Shown here in pieces: positions 10,753 to 20,429 of a DNA stretch of 64,000 bases. This DNA comes from an uncultured Flavobacteriia bacterium (GTDB lineage: Bacteria > Bacteroidota > Bacteroidia > Flavobacteriales_D > Crocinitomicaceae): contig CAIQQH010000008.1 in NCBI GenBank assembly GCA_903873915.1, positions 24,844-88,843 on the forward strand, read 5' to 3'. Made by a program: the position numbers and the translations under genes. The notes beneath the pieces are model-generated. The model searched no databases. It was given only the letters and a program-made list of their open reading frames with translations, and was not told the origin of the DNA. Every line of letters begins with the position of its first letter. Position 1 is the first letter of the stretch.

Positions 10753-11112
10753 CTAAAGAATAGTGATATACCCTGTCACGTCGATGTATTCCTGTGAATT
10801 GTATTTGCGGTAGCGAATTTTGTACACATAAGTACCTTCACCAAACACCTGAACTTCCTGGTTTTTCTTTCCCGTTCGTGCATTCAAATCCAAATCAAAG
10901 GGTGTTATGAATGTTTTTGCTTCGTAGACCAACTGTCCCCAACGGGAGTAGATTTGAATTGAAAATTCAGCCAAATCACACGAACAAGCAATTACCAATT
11001 TGTCCGCATTCACTTTTGAAAGGGATGAGGGCAGTGTCATGCAAGTGTCCTTTTGCTGCGCAGAAGCAGAAAATCCAAGGAAGAACAAGCAAGCGAAAAG
11101 AAAAAGTCTCAT
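10753..11112 (-). CDS. Small secreted protein consisting almost only of a gliding-associated/T9SS type B (CHU_C-like) C-terminal domain
   Basis: Signal peptide then FSIQIYSRWGQLVYEAKTF...GEGTYVYKIRYR...YIDVTGYITIL; WGQxVYE and GTYVYKI are type B CTD hallmarks. Confidence 0.7.
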   Translation of the reverse strand: MRLFLFACLFFLGFSASAQQKDTCMTLPSSLSKVNADKLVIACSCDLAEFSIQIYSRWGQLVYEAKTFITPFDLDLNARTGKKNQEVQVFGEGTYVYKIRYRKYNSQEYIDVTGYITIL

Positions 11113-11190
11113 CTTTTTTTTCTCAAAAATAACTATAAACCAACTTCACACGCACCAAGGGACTATCTTTGCGCCCTTAAATAATAAGTT

Positions 11191-12822
11191 ATGGTTTCAG
11201 TTGATGGTCTTTCCGTAGAGTTCAGTGGAAAAATCCTGTTTAGTGATGTAAACTTTGTCATCAATGACAATGATAAGATTGCACTAATGGGAAAAAATGG
11301 TGCAGGAAAATCTACCCTACTGAAAATTCTTGCAGGTCAAAGCAAGCCAACAAAAGGAGGAGTTTCTTCACCAAAAGGTACCGTCATCGCATACTTACCG
11401 CAGCATTTGCTTACCGCAGACGATTGTACCGTATTCGAAGAAACCTCAAAGGCTTTTCAAGAAATTTTTGCCATGAAAGCAGAAATGGATGAAATTAATC
11501 ATCAGCTAACTGTTCGCACTGACTACGATTCTGATGATTACATGAAGTTGATAGAGCAGGTTTCAGAACTCAGCGAAAAATACTATTCAATAGAAGAAAT
11601 CAATTACGACGGTGAAGTCGAAAAAACACTCAAAGGCCTTGGATTTGAACGTGAAGATTTTGACCGCTCGACCTCAGAATTTAGTGGCGGATGGAGAATG
11701 CGTATAGAATTGGCGAAAATCCTACTGCGCCAACCCGACCTCATCCTGTTGGATGAGCCAACCAATCACCTAGATATTGAATCCATTCAGTGGTTGGAAA
11801 ACTTCCTCACCGAACAAGCCAAAGCAGTGGTTGTGATTTCCCACGACCGCGCCTTTGTGGACAACATTACGACCCGTACGATTGAAGTGACAATGGGGCG
11901 AATTTACGACTACAAAGCAAAATACTCCCATTACCTCGAATTGCGCAAAGAACGGCGCGAGCAACAACAAAAGCAATACGACGAGCAGCAAAAATTCATC
12001 GCTGAGACAACAGAATTTATTGAACGTTTCAAGGGTACCTATTCAAAAACATTGCAAGTGCAATCGCGCGTAAAAATGATTGAGAAACTCGACATCATTG
12101 AAGTCGACGAGGTCGATACATCTGCATTACGTCTTCGCTTTCCCCCTGCCCCACGTTCGGGGAATTATCCCGTAATTGTTGAAGATTTAGGTAAAAAATA
12201 CGGCAATCATGTGGTCTTCAACAATGCCTCAATGAGCATCGAACGTGGTCAGAAATTGGCGTTTGTTGGCAAGAACGGTGAAGGAAAATCGACCATGATC
12301 AAAGCCATCATGAACGAAATCGACTTCACGGGAACACTTCAACTTGGACACAACATTAAAATTGGATATTTCGCTCAAAACCAGGCCGCACTGCTTGATG
12401 AGGAACTGTCTATTTTTGAAACCATAGACTACATTGCCGTTGGCGATATTCGCACCAAAATCAAGGATATCTTGGGTGCATTTATGTTCGGTGGAGAAAC
12501 GAGCGCAAAGAAAGTAAAGGTTCTTTCTGGTGGAGAACGCACACGGTTGGCGATGATCAAACTCCTTTTAGAGCCAGTGAACCTGTTGATTCTCGATGAG
12601 CCCACCAATCACCTCGACATGAAAACCAAAGACATCATCAAAGATGCTTTGCGCAATTTCGATGGTACACTGATCATCGTTTCACACGACCGCGATTTCT
12701 TGGATGGTTTAGTCACGAAAGTGTTTGAATTTGGTCAAAAGCGCGTGAAAGAGCATTTCGAAGACATCAAAGGATTCTTGGAAAAGAAAAAGATGGAGTC
12801 GCTTCGAGAAATTGAAAAGTAA
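11191..12822 (+). CDS. ABC-F family ATP-binding protein
   Basis: Two Walker A (GKNGAGKST, GKNGEGKST), two signature motifs (FSGGWRMR, LSGGERTR), DEPTNHLD twice. Confidence 0.95.
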   Translation: MVSVDGLSVEFSGKILFSDVNFVINDNDKIALMGKNGAGKSTLLKILAGQSKPTKGGVSSPKGTVIAYLPQHLLTADDCTVFEETSKAFQEIFAMKAEMDEINHQLTVRTDYDSDDYMKLIEQVSELSEKYYSIEEINYDGEVEKTLKGLGFEREDFDRSTSEFSGGWRMRIELAKILLRQPDLILLDEPTNHLDIESIQWLENFLTEQAKAVVVISHDRAFVDNITTRTIEVTMGRIYDYKAKYSHYLELRKERREQQQKQYDEQQKFIAETTEFIERFKGTYSKTLQVQSRVKMIEKLDIIEVDEVDTSALRLRFPPAPRSGNYPVIVEDLGKKYGNHVVFNNASMSIERGQKLAFVGKNGEGKSTMIKAIMNEIDFTGTLQLGHNIKIGYFAQNQAALLDEELSIFETIDYIAVGDIRTKIKDILGAFMFGGETSAKKVKVLSGGERTRLAMIKLLLEPVNLLILDEPTNHLDMKTKDIIKDALRNFDGTLIIVSHDRDFLDGLVTKVFEFGQKRVKEHFEDIKGFLEKKKMESLREIEK

Positions 12823-12828
12823 GGCCTC

Positions 12829-13938
12829 TTAGAAATTTCGGTTCAATTTTCTACCCTTCCATTTCGGTTTAAACCAGTACATCATACTCAAAATAAGCAG
12901 GGTGTAAAACGGAAACAGAAACTCATAAATAGGAATAAAACACCAGGAAGTCAATCGTTTAATGCGATGGAAATAGGGATAGAAGAGGAGCATATCAATG
13001 GCCGTCTTGACTGCGAAAATTGAACAAAAAGATCGCCATTCTCTGGCCATTCCTTTTGAAACGAGGAGTGCCACAAATGCGAAAGTCAATACTGCTTGAA
13101 TGATGGCCAAGGAAGTGCTCAAATGATCTTTTACATCACCTGTCTTTGCCAACCATCTTAAGCGTTGATGAATGAATTCCGAAAATGACTGAGGCGTTTC
13201 AGTGTGAATGGCCAGCGCTGGATCCGTCATTAATCGCACGTCTGCCGCACCTTCCCGAAAGTCCCTTAACAGATAAATATCATCCCCACTTGGCATGTGC
13301 TTGTGACGTTCAATGCGATCAAGACGTACAAATGTCTCTCTGCTGTATAAGAGATTCGCACCACTCGCCATGATTGGACGTTTCCACCCTGCCAATCCAC
13401 AATTTGCGGCGTTGACCAAAATCAAATCCACTTCATACAGATGCTCGTACCAACGTTGGGCAACCATAACGGCTGGAAGAATGTACATATCTGTGTGTTC
13501 CAAGGTTGAAAGTGTCGAGAAATAGTCATTGGAAAAAGACACATCGGCATCCATCGACAAAATCCATTGGCCTTCACTTTCTTGAATGCCGCGACGGATG
13601 GCCACCTTCTTCCCTTGTTCATTCGCCTCCAATACAATTGCCTTCCAATTTGAGCCTGAAAGATTTTTTCGAAGAATAGCCATCGAATCGTCTTCGGAAT
13701 GATCATCCACAAAAACATAACTCTTCGCTTGGATTTTAGCTCCACGAATGGAATCTAACAATTGAAATAGGCGCTGCGCTTCATTTCGAAATGGAATAAT
13801 AACTGAGAGTTCTTCGCTCGAAACCAGTTGCTTTCCGCTCGTGTACGACCTTTCCTTTTTGCGCTGCTTGAAGTATCCTATTCCTACAATACCGGCCATG
13901 ATGGCGCCATAAACGATGAAAAATAGGCACTCCATCAT
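12829..13938 (-). CDS. Membrane glycosyltransferase family 2
   Basis: SVIIPFRNEAQRL...VFVDDHSEDDS...LSMDADVSF...RQRLRWLAKTGD; C-terminal TMs. Start MMECLFF chosen (ATGA overlap with upstream gene). Confidence 0.88.
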   Translation of the reverse strand: MMECLFFIVYGAIMAGIVGIGYFKQRKKERSYTSGKQLVSSEELSVIIPFRNEAQRLFQLLDSIRGAKIQAKSYVFVDDHSEDDSMAILRKNLSGSNWKAIVLEANEQGKKVAIRRGIQESEGQWILSMDADVSFSNDYFSTLSTLEHTDMYILPAVMVAQRWYEHLYEVDLILVNAANCGLAGWKRPIMASGANLLYSRETFVRLDRIERHKHMPSGDDIYLLRDFREGAADVRLMTDPALAIHTETPQSFSEFIHQRLRWLAKTGDVKDHLSTSLAIIQAVLTFAFVALLVSKGMAREWRSFCSIFAVKTAIDMLLFYPYFHRIKRLTSWCFIPIYEFLFPFYTLLILSMMYWFKPKWKGRKLNRNF

Positions 13939-14858
13939 GCTTTCGCCCGTTTTAAAATGAACAAAGAAACAAGTGTTGGAAGAAACAAATTCATCACCCA
14001 AATTGAAAATGCAGCGAGAACGACGCTGATTTCAGCCATTCCTGCAGCAGCAAAAACCCATACCGCAATAGATTCCCGAACGCCCAATTTCCCTAAAAAT
14101 AAAGATGGCGCCAAAGTAATCCAGAAGTAGAATTGCCAAATCCACAAGATGCTCGTTGCATTTATTTCACTGCCAAAAGCATAAAGTACACAGCCGAATT
14201 GAAGCGTAAACACGACATGCCTGAAAAAGGCCAAAGTCAACATCCGAAGTCGTATGAATTTATGGGCAATTAGAATTGCGAGCAAGCCATTCGCGAAAGT
14301 GCGTTTCTTAAGAAATTTGAGCAGCCATTCCAAACGAAAATAAAAGACCAAGGACAGCAAAGAGATCAAAGAGATCATGATGTAGGTAAGAAGCCCAAGA
14401 TCGTTCGCGAAAGGCATTTTTTGGAGTAGTGTAATTCCAATTGCACCTACAAGCATGGTAATAACAAACTGCGACATGCTTCCGACGAACGTCAATAAGG
14501 TGAGTTGGACTCGGTATCTCCGCTCGAAATAAAGCACTCTGCCGATAAAATTTCCGAGCATATTTGGTGTCAGCATACCAGTGACCATTCCAGCCAAAAA
14601 ACTATGAAAGGTGGTTGATTTTTCACTCTTAACATCTGCACAATGCAGAGACAAGGTCCATTTTCTCCATTCCGCCCACCAATTAAGCGGCATCAATAGT
14701 AAGCCAAGGAATAAAAATGCCGGATGCTTTAGATTCAAAATCTGATGATCCAAATCCTGATTTTTAAAGCGTTGAATCAAGAAAAAAAGGAGCGTGACAA
14801 GCGCAAGCAATTTGAGGAAATTGAAGATTGTCTGCCTATTTTTTATAGCTTTAGCCAA
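13935..14858 (-). CDS. Flippase-like membrane protein, lysylphosphatidylglycerol synthase TM domain-like
   Basis: Polytopic; LNWWAEWRKWTLSL..., AGMVTGMLTPNMLGNFIGRVLYFER.., LFLGKLGVRESIAVWVF. Confidence 0.7.
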   Translation of the reverse strand: MAKAIKNRQTIFNFLKLLALVTLLFFLIQRFKNQDLDHQILNLKHPAFLFLGLLLMPLNWWAEWRKWTLSLHCADVKSEKSTTFHSFLAGMVTGMLTPNMLGNFIGRVLYFERRYRVQLTLLTFVGSMSQFVITMLVGAIGITLLQKMPFANDLGLLTYIMISLISLLSLVFYFRLEWLLKFLKKRTFANGLLAILIAHKFIRLRMLTLAFFRHVVFTLQFGCVLYAFGSEINATSILWIWQFYFWITLAPSLFLGKLGVRESIAVWVFAAAGMAEISVVLAAFSIWVMNLFLPTLVSLFILKRAKA

Positions 14859-14872
14859 CGAAGAAATTTTGA

Positions 14873-15430
14873 ATGGTTGAAGATAAGATTATTCTCGGAA
14901 TTGACCCCGGAACCACGATTATGGGATATGGACTTGTTCATGTAAAAAAAAATGAATTGACCATGCTCAACTTCGGCATTGTGCGACTCAACAAGTTGCC
15001 CACGCACCCCGACAAGCTCAAACGGATCTTCGACCGAGTGTCGGAAATCATTCTAGAATATCATCCCGATGAATTGGCCATTGAAGCACCATTCTTTGGG
15101 AAAAATGTACAATCCATGTTAAAGCTTGGACGGGCTCAAGGAGTAGCAATCGCTGCAGGACTGAGTCACAACATTCCTTTCGAAGAGTATTCGCCAAAGC
15201 GCGTAAAGCAGGCCATTACAGGCAGCGGTAGCGCTTCAAAGGAACAAGTAGCGGCCATGTTGCAAAAGTTGCTCAAATTTGAAGAGATGCCCAAGTACCT
15301 CGATGCAACGGACGGATTGGCCGTAGCTGTATGTCACCATTTCTCGAAAGGCATTGGTGAACACAATAAGTCGAAGGGTGGTGGATGGGATTCATTCATT
15401 CGCCAAAATCCCGACCGTAAAAAGGAATAG
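14873..15430 (+). CDS. ruvC: Crossover junction endodeoxyribonuclease RuvC
   Basis: IILGIDPGTTIMGYGL, LAIEAPFFGKNVQSMLKLGRAQG, DATDGLAVAVCH. Confidence 0.96.
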   Translation: MVEDKIILGIDPGTTIMGYGLVHVKKNELTMLNFGIVRLNKLPTHPDKLKRIFDRVSEIILEYHPDELAIEAPFFGKNVQSMLKLGRAQGVAIAAGLSHNIPFEEYSPKRVKQAITGSGSASKEQVAAMLQKLLKFEEMPKYLDATDGLAVAVCHHFSKGIGEHNKSKGGGWDSFIRQNPDRKKE

Positions 15431-15431
15431 C

Positions 15432-16076
15432 ATGAGCGGGGAACAGCAATCCAAATTTATGCTTTGGTCCCTTTTCTCAATCGGAGGGATCTTTTTATTT
15501 GTGGTGTTCTTTCTATTGGCAGCATTTCATTATCCAGGTGGTTCAAATGCACACGTGCAAGAAGTTGGATTCAGTTGGGCTAACAATTATTGGTGCGAAT
15601 TATTGGGTGAAAACGCGAAAAATGGCCTTAAAAATCTTGCGCGTCCATACGCTATGGCCGGTATGATCATACTATCTCTTTCGGTTTCCATCTTTTGGTG
15701 GAACATTCCTGCAATGGTCTATGAAAAAAGCCAAAATATCCGCGGTATGACGCGTTATTGTGGCCTATTATCTATGCTTTTCTCTGCATTAATTTTTACA
15801 GATTGGCATGATGGAATCATCTACGTCGCAGTCATTACAGGCGCTGTTTCTTTCACACTTTTATTCTATGAACTATTCCGCAACAAGCGCGACTTCCTCT
15901 CCTACTTTGGTATTGTTTGCTTGGCCTTTATTTTCGCGAATTGCATCATCTATGTGAGTAATTTCGGCATTGACTACCTACCAATTCTTCAAAAAATCAC
16001 CTTCGGAATTACTTTAATTTGGATCGTCCTTGTCATTTTACAATTCAAAAAACACCCCTATTTGCAAAAGCCATGA
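15432..16076 (+). CDS. Polytopic membrane protein (DUF998-like)
   Basis: Six predicted TMs; start MSGEQQSKF just after ruvC stop; GGSNAHVQEVGFSWANNYWCELLG, DWHDGIIYVAV. Confidence 0.55.
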   Translation: MSGEQQSKFMLWSLFSIGGIFLFVVFFLLAAFHYPGGSNAHVQEVGFSWANNYWCELLGENAKNGLKNLARPYAMAGMIILSLSVSIFWWNIPAMVYEKSQNIRGMTRYCGLLSMLFSALIFTDWHDGIIYVAVITGAVSFTLLFYELFRNKRDFLSYFGIVCLAFIFANCIIYVSNFGIDYLPILQKITFGITLIWIVLVILQFKKHPYLQKP

Positions 16077-16438
16077 TAAAAAAGCGCAAACCCAACAAGA
16101 ATATTCTTTCTCCGAAAGACTTTACAATAAGACTGATCAAATTCTTTTTGATTTCCATGATTTTCATGGGTATTTCTTTATTCATTGGAGTTATTGGCTA
16201 CCGGCATTATGCCAATCTTTCATGGATTGACAGTTTCTACAATGCATCAATGATCCTTACGGGTATGGGGCCTGGGAATGTGCTAACGACGACAGGGGGC
16301 AAAGTGTTTTCATCCCTCTATGCCCTATTCAGTGGTATTGTTTTCTTAACGACGGCAGCTATTTTCATTTCGCCAATTGCGCATCGACTGCTGCATTTGA
16401 TGCACGTAGATGATGAAGATGCAACAGTAGAAAATTAG
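16073..16438 (+). CDS. Two-TM protein with potassium-channel-like pore region
   Basis: ATGA overlap with upstream gene; TM - SFYNASMILTGMGPGNVLTTTGGKVFSSLYALFSGIVFL resembles Ion_trans_2 P-loop plus TM2. Confidence 0.55.
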   Translation: MIKKRKPNKNILSPKDFTIRLIKFFLISMIFMGISLFIGVIGYRHYANLSWIDSFYNASMILTGMGPGNVLTTTGGKVFSSLYALFSGIVFLTTAAIFISPIAHRLLHLMHVDDEDATVEN

Positions 16439-16476
16439 AGGAAATGCATTTGATTTTTCAAGCCAAAACAACCTTT

Positions 16477-19400
16477 TTATTTAAAGGAAAAAGCTGATTT
16501 GACATTGTTTTTCACTTCCAACACTTCCTTTTCGATCCATTCAGGAAAGTCGAGAAGCACTTGATCATTTAAAGGTAGCCATTTCGATGCACTTATTGAA
16601 TAGTCGGGTGCATCACCATAAAGCACATCTGCGCGCATGCTAATCCACTGGTGCCAAGATGTCGGTTGAAAACGAACGAAACGCGTTAATTGAGGTGCGT
16701 CGAAAAGGAATTCTGACAAGCCATCTCGGTCAAAATTGGCAACTATATTTTCTCCGACACAATCCCAGTTTTTACCATCACTCGAAATCAAAAGACCGTA
16801 TGACTTCACCCATTGATCACTATTGTAACTGCCTTGCGTACAAACGCCCCAAATTGTTTTAACTTCACCTAAATCAATTTGAACCCATTGATTTTCATCA
16901 CATTTCTTACTTGACCAATTTGCGTACTTCGGCTCACTGTTCAAACGCGCTAATTTCGCGGAATGATTTTTATTGAACTCACTAGAAGCTGAAAAAGCAT
17001 CATCACTCAACACTCCTCTTCCCCATTGTGCATCAGCGAGCTCAGGTTTATTTCCGTTTTCAGTCAACTCCCAACCCTCGTACTCGGATACAAACCGTTG
17101 AAAATCGTTGGCCAATTCAGGTCCCTTTTTTACACTTACCATTTTCATGATTAAGCCTAGTGAAAGGGCAGTTGGTTCGGTTGCATTTACCCCCCAACCT
17201 ATCCAATGATATCCTTGTTTTTTATTCGAAGCGGCAACATAATCGAGGTAATAAAGTCCTTTTGCATTCTCCCGTTCTACTTTTATGGCGTTAGAAAACG
17301 TATTTTTCAATTCAGAATTTAACACGTTATCCATGACCTCATCCACCCTAGCCTGAATGTTATTGAAGTTATCCAAAACAGGCGATAAACCTAAATAATC
17401 GAGATAATTCCTTGAAGTGACTATTGAAAATTCAGCGATGAAAAGCTGAGCGATTTGCGCCAAATTTGTTTCTATTTCTTCCGAACTGACTGCTTTTCTA
17501 AACACCAGATGTCCTGGACGATGGTTTCGTTCAAAATCGGTATTGGAAAAATGAAATTGTTGGAGGACATCATCAATAGACGAGTGATAGTCATTCGTTC
17601 GTCCAGCACTGCTTAAAGTCAAGTGCAAATAGACCTCATTGGTGATGTAATCCGAAATAAAATCAAAAGAAAGCCGAACAATGTAACCATCCACAGTAGA
17701 AACTATCCTGTAACACATTTTTCCACCTTGAGGGGTACCTGCAATATCTTTCGTTACCTTACCGGATTGTTTAAAATAGCGCTCTACACCTGTTTCAATT
17801 TCCTTGAGACATGAACGAATTGCCTCCTCGTTGTTTGCAAGCGGATCAATGATGTCAATTAAGCTATTTTCATAATCCTGAATAATTTCAGGGATTAGCA
17901 CGTTGAATAAATTGAACGTAATATCGAAGGATTCAACGATTAATTCTGGATTATGAATGGTTTGTTGCACGTCAAAAATGAACTGAATTTGCTCAAATTC
18001 ATAGTCAAAATGAAAGGTCCATGGGTATTTTTCCATCACCTCACTTATTGTCCCGTAACTGGCGTTTCCATTGCTATTCCAAAGCACAAGATTTTTATAT
18101 TTTTTGAACTCTTTTTCATATTTCAACAAGAACTGAAATAGATTTCTTCGGGTGATCGCGAGCAATAAACCGAAGTGTTCAATCGATTTTTGGTCCTTCC
18201 AATCAGGTAAAAAGCCTACTGCCATCGATCCTGAGCCATACAAGGAAAGATGCAATGACAGCGCTGCTTTTGTAACTGCATTTTTCGGAAAAATACTGCA
18301 CCATGCATAGCTTGCCATGTTTCCAATTTGCCATTGATTTTGCTTTGTTCCCCACTCTAAGCCACCTTCTGTTTGAAGTGTTTGAAGTCGCAACTTTACA
18401 AATTGTTCCAAACTGGTAAAGGCGAATTTGTGCCAATATTCTTTCGACCCCGCATTCGATGAATCACCAACAATTTTGTAATTGCTCGTTCCTCCTCCAC
18501 TGTTCAAGCGCTCCATACTCATGATCCAAGTACGTGCAATCGTTAAAGAATGAAAGGCTGATAATTCTTCTTTCGAAAAGGAGACCGTTTCAGATTTTCT
18601 GGCTTCCATAGAATCCACTCCTAGAGCATAAGCCCTTGAATCCACTATTTTATCGAATTCATTTGGATGAACGCCGTATTGTTCTCCCATTAATTTTAGC
18701 ACCAACTCATTGAATGTCTTGTTTCGAATTGCACTATCGATTGCCTCAACAAACCGTGTATCTATCTCAGGAAAAGGATCTTCTATCCCTAGTTCATTAG
18801 CAGTTTCGAGAATAATTTCTTTCACCTGCGCTGAGTTCAATCCCAACTTTGTCCTAGAGACAGACTCCAAAAAACGAAATTCCTCCATACTGATCTGCTT
18901 ATCCTCCAAAGCAACAATGACATGCTCTTTAAATTCAGATAGTGACGTCATTTTTCTCAGTTCCTCTTGCTCCAACTTGATGCGTTCAACAGCCATTGGG
19001 TCGGGTTGAAGCAAGACCTTCCAATCAGCAGGCAATAAATGCTCGTTGGAATTCAATAAAACACGCACACCTTCGGGCAGTTCAAGATTTATATTGATCC
19101 GCTTTAATTGGTCACCATCTTCAATGTTGAGCACAATGACATTCATTTCGTTCTCAGAAACGATGTACTGATCGTAATCCCAGAGTGGATTTAATTGATC
19201 GAGAACGCCCTGTATAGCCAACTCTAATGGCTCCAAAATGAAACGGTAACAATCGTCAGTAAATGGCCAATTGATGGTTTTTCCTTTGACTTCATAAATG
19301 GGATGAGCAATTTTATTTCGAAGTTCCACGAACTTGCTAAAAAACTGATTTAAATTACACTTCTTTAAGCTTACGCCCTTCCTTGCCTGAATACATCTGT

Positions 19401-19788
19401 CATAAAGATTGTCTTTGTCATCAGACTCAACAACCTTCTTCAGGATATCCATGCAGGCGATGAAGTTGGCCAAGACCTCATTTTGTTGCTCTTTGCGAAT
19501 TAAATCATCCAGCAAAGAAGGCTTTTGACTATCCGCGAGGTATTGACTGGTATTTCTGACCCAACCCACATAGGTTCCGACGGAAAGCGACTTTTTGCTG
19601 TTGATGATCTCTTTTTCAAGCGACATAAGATGCGTACCTGTCTCTTTATATTCCGCCAAGACGAAGGAGCACACATGCATGATTAAACTCTCACCTAGAT
19701 GCAAAAGGTAACGCTGACGTGCTTCGTAAAACTTTGCTTTGGCAATGTCATCCAAGGATTTGATGAATGATTGAGGGAGTCTAGACAT
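16477..19788 (-). CDS. Large multidomain protein: N-terminal HEPN-like (RNKIAHP), TerB-like helical segment, central domain of unknown function, C-terminal F5/8 type C (discoidin)-like domain
   Basis: FVELRNKIAHPIYEV; FKEHVIVALEDKQISMEEFRFLESVSRTKLGL; C-term NQWVQIDLGEVKTIWGVCTQGSYNSDQWVKSYGLLISSDGKNWDCVG...TRFVRFQPTSW. No signal peptide if started at MSRLPQSF. ORF track start 19836. Confidence 0.65.
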   Translation of the reverse strand: MSRLPQSFIKSLDDIAKAKFYEARQRYLLHLGESLIMHVCSFVLAEYKETGTHLMSLEKEIINSKKSLSVGTYVGWVRNTSQYLADSQKPSLLDDLIRKEQQNEVLANFIACMDILKKVVESDDKDNLYDRCIQARKGVSLKKCNLNQFFSKFVELRNKIAHPIYEVKGKTINWPFTDDCYRFILEPLELAIQGVLDQLNPLWDYDQYIVSENEMNVIVLNIEDGDQLKRININLELPEGVRVLLNSNEHLLPADWKVLLQPDPMAVERIKLEQEELRKMTSLSEFKEHVIVALEDKQISMEEFRFLESVSRTKLGLNSAQVKEIILETANELGIEDPFPEIDTRFVEAIDSAIRNKTFNELVLKLMGEQYGVHPNEFDKIVDSRAYALGVDSMEARKSETVSFSKEELSAFHSLTIARTWIMSMERLNSGGGTSNYKIVGDSSNAGSKEYWHKFAFTSLEQFVKLRLQTLQTEGGLEWGTKQNQWQIGNMASYAWCSIFPKNAVTKAALSLHLSLYGSGSMAVGFLPDWKDQKSIEHFGLLLAITRRNLFQFLLKYEKEFKKYKNLVLWNSNGNASYGTISEVMEKYPWTFHFDYEFEQIQFIFDVQQTIHNPELIVESFDITFNLFNVLIPEIIQDYENSLIDIIDPLANNEEAIRSCLKEIETGVERYFKQSGKVTKDIAGTPQGGKMCYRIVSTVDGYIVRLSFDFISDYITNEVYLHLTLSSAGRTNDYHSSIDDVLQQFHFSNTDFERNHRPGHLVFRKAVSSEEIETNLAQIAQLFIAEFSIVTSRNYLDYLGLSPVLDNFNNIQARVDEVMDNVLNSELKNTFSNAIKVERENAKGLYYLDYVAASNKKQGYHWIGWGVNATEPTALSLGLIMKMVSVKKGPELANDFQRFVSEYEGWELTENGNKPELADAQWGRGVLSDDAFSASSEFNKNHSAKLARLNSEPKYANWSSKKCDENQWVQIDLGEVKTIWGVCTQGSYNSDQWVKSYGLLISSDGKNWDCVGENIVANFDRDGLSEFLFDAPQLTRFVRFQPTSWHQWISMRADVLYGDAPDYSISASKWLPLNDQVLLDFPEWIEKEVLEVKNNVKSAFSFK

Positions 19789-19842
19789 GTATTGTAAATT
19801 GAAAGGTATTTTGAAAATTCCTTTAAAAATAAGCACATTAAA

Positions 19843-20097
19843 TCAATCTAGCACTTCAGTCACGAACTGCGCACTCACTTCTGTTTTCAGCAAGGCCCAA
19901 ATGGCAAAGCGGCGTAAGAGCTTTTGTCTATCTACTGCTGAGCTGCGGTCATAGAAAGCATCTTCGTACAATCCAATTAAACCTTGAGGAAGTTCTGATA
20001 TATTTTCGGGCTGTTTGCTTCCCTTGAATAAGTCAATCGTAGATGTAACGCAGGTAGGTGAGATCGAGGTGGGGCATGGTTTATTTGTCAATTGCAC
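19843..20097 (-). pseudogene. 84-aa remnant resembling a STAND/NACHT NTPase segment
   Basis: SELPQGLIGLYEDAFYDRSSAVDRQKLLRRFAIWALLKTEVSAQFVTEVL resembles the LPxGLxxLYexlL...R..l..l..epls..eL winged-helix transition of NACHT proteins; no P-loop in the ORF. Confidence 0.35.
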
Positions 20098-20260
20098 ATT
20101 ACTTATTTCAATAATAACTTAGTGGATAGCTAAGTTTTTATCGACGGCAAAATAGCATTAAAACAGGAAGATCATCGACTAATCCACATACAAGATTTCG
20201 GCTCAACCTTTTAGATCATTGGGTAACCACAAAAATACAATCCAATTAAAAAGACAATGA

Positions 20261-20429
20261 CTTTCGTTAATTCCGTCATGAATGTTGGAAATTCCTCTAT
20301 GCCTTTCATTTGTCGTTCTATGCCAGTTCCCACTGAAAGGTGGTGCAAACAACGAAAAAACTTTTCTTCATGATTGCCAAGAATTAAGGTAACTATGTAT
20401 TCCTTTTTCAATTGCACGTAGTGCCTTAC
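20261..20429 (-). pseudogene. Truncated second copy of the metallophosphatase gene (24060-24815)
   Basis: 169-bp stretch matching 24503-24671 with about 8 mismatches by eye; encodes MQLKKEYIVTLILGNHEEKFFRCLHHLSVGTGIERQMKGIEEFPTFMTELTK versus YVQLTKEYIVTLILGNHEEKFFRYLHHVSAGTGIERQMKGIEEFPTFMTELTK; diverges on both sides. Confidence 0.85.

Noticed and set aside
20211-20417. 68-aa ORF as a real small protein
   Set aside because: Its sequence is a truncated copy of the phosphatase with an unrelated tail; better explained as a pseudogene fragment.
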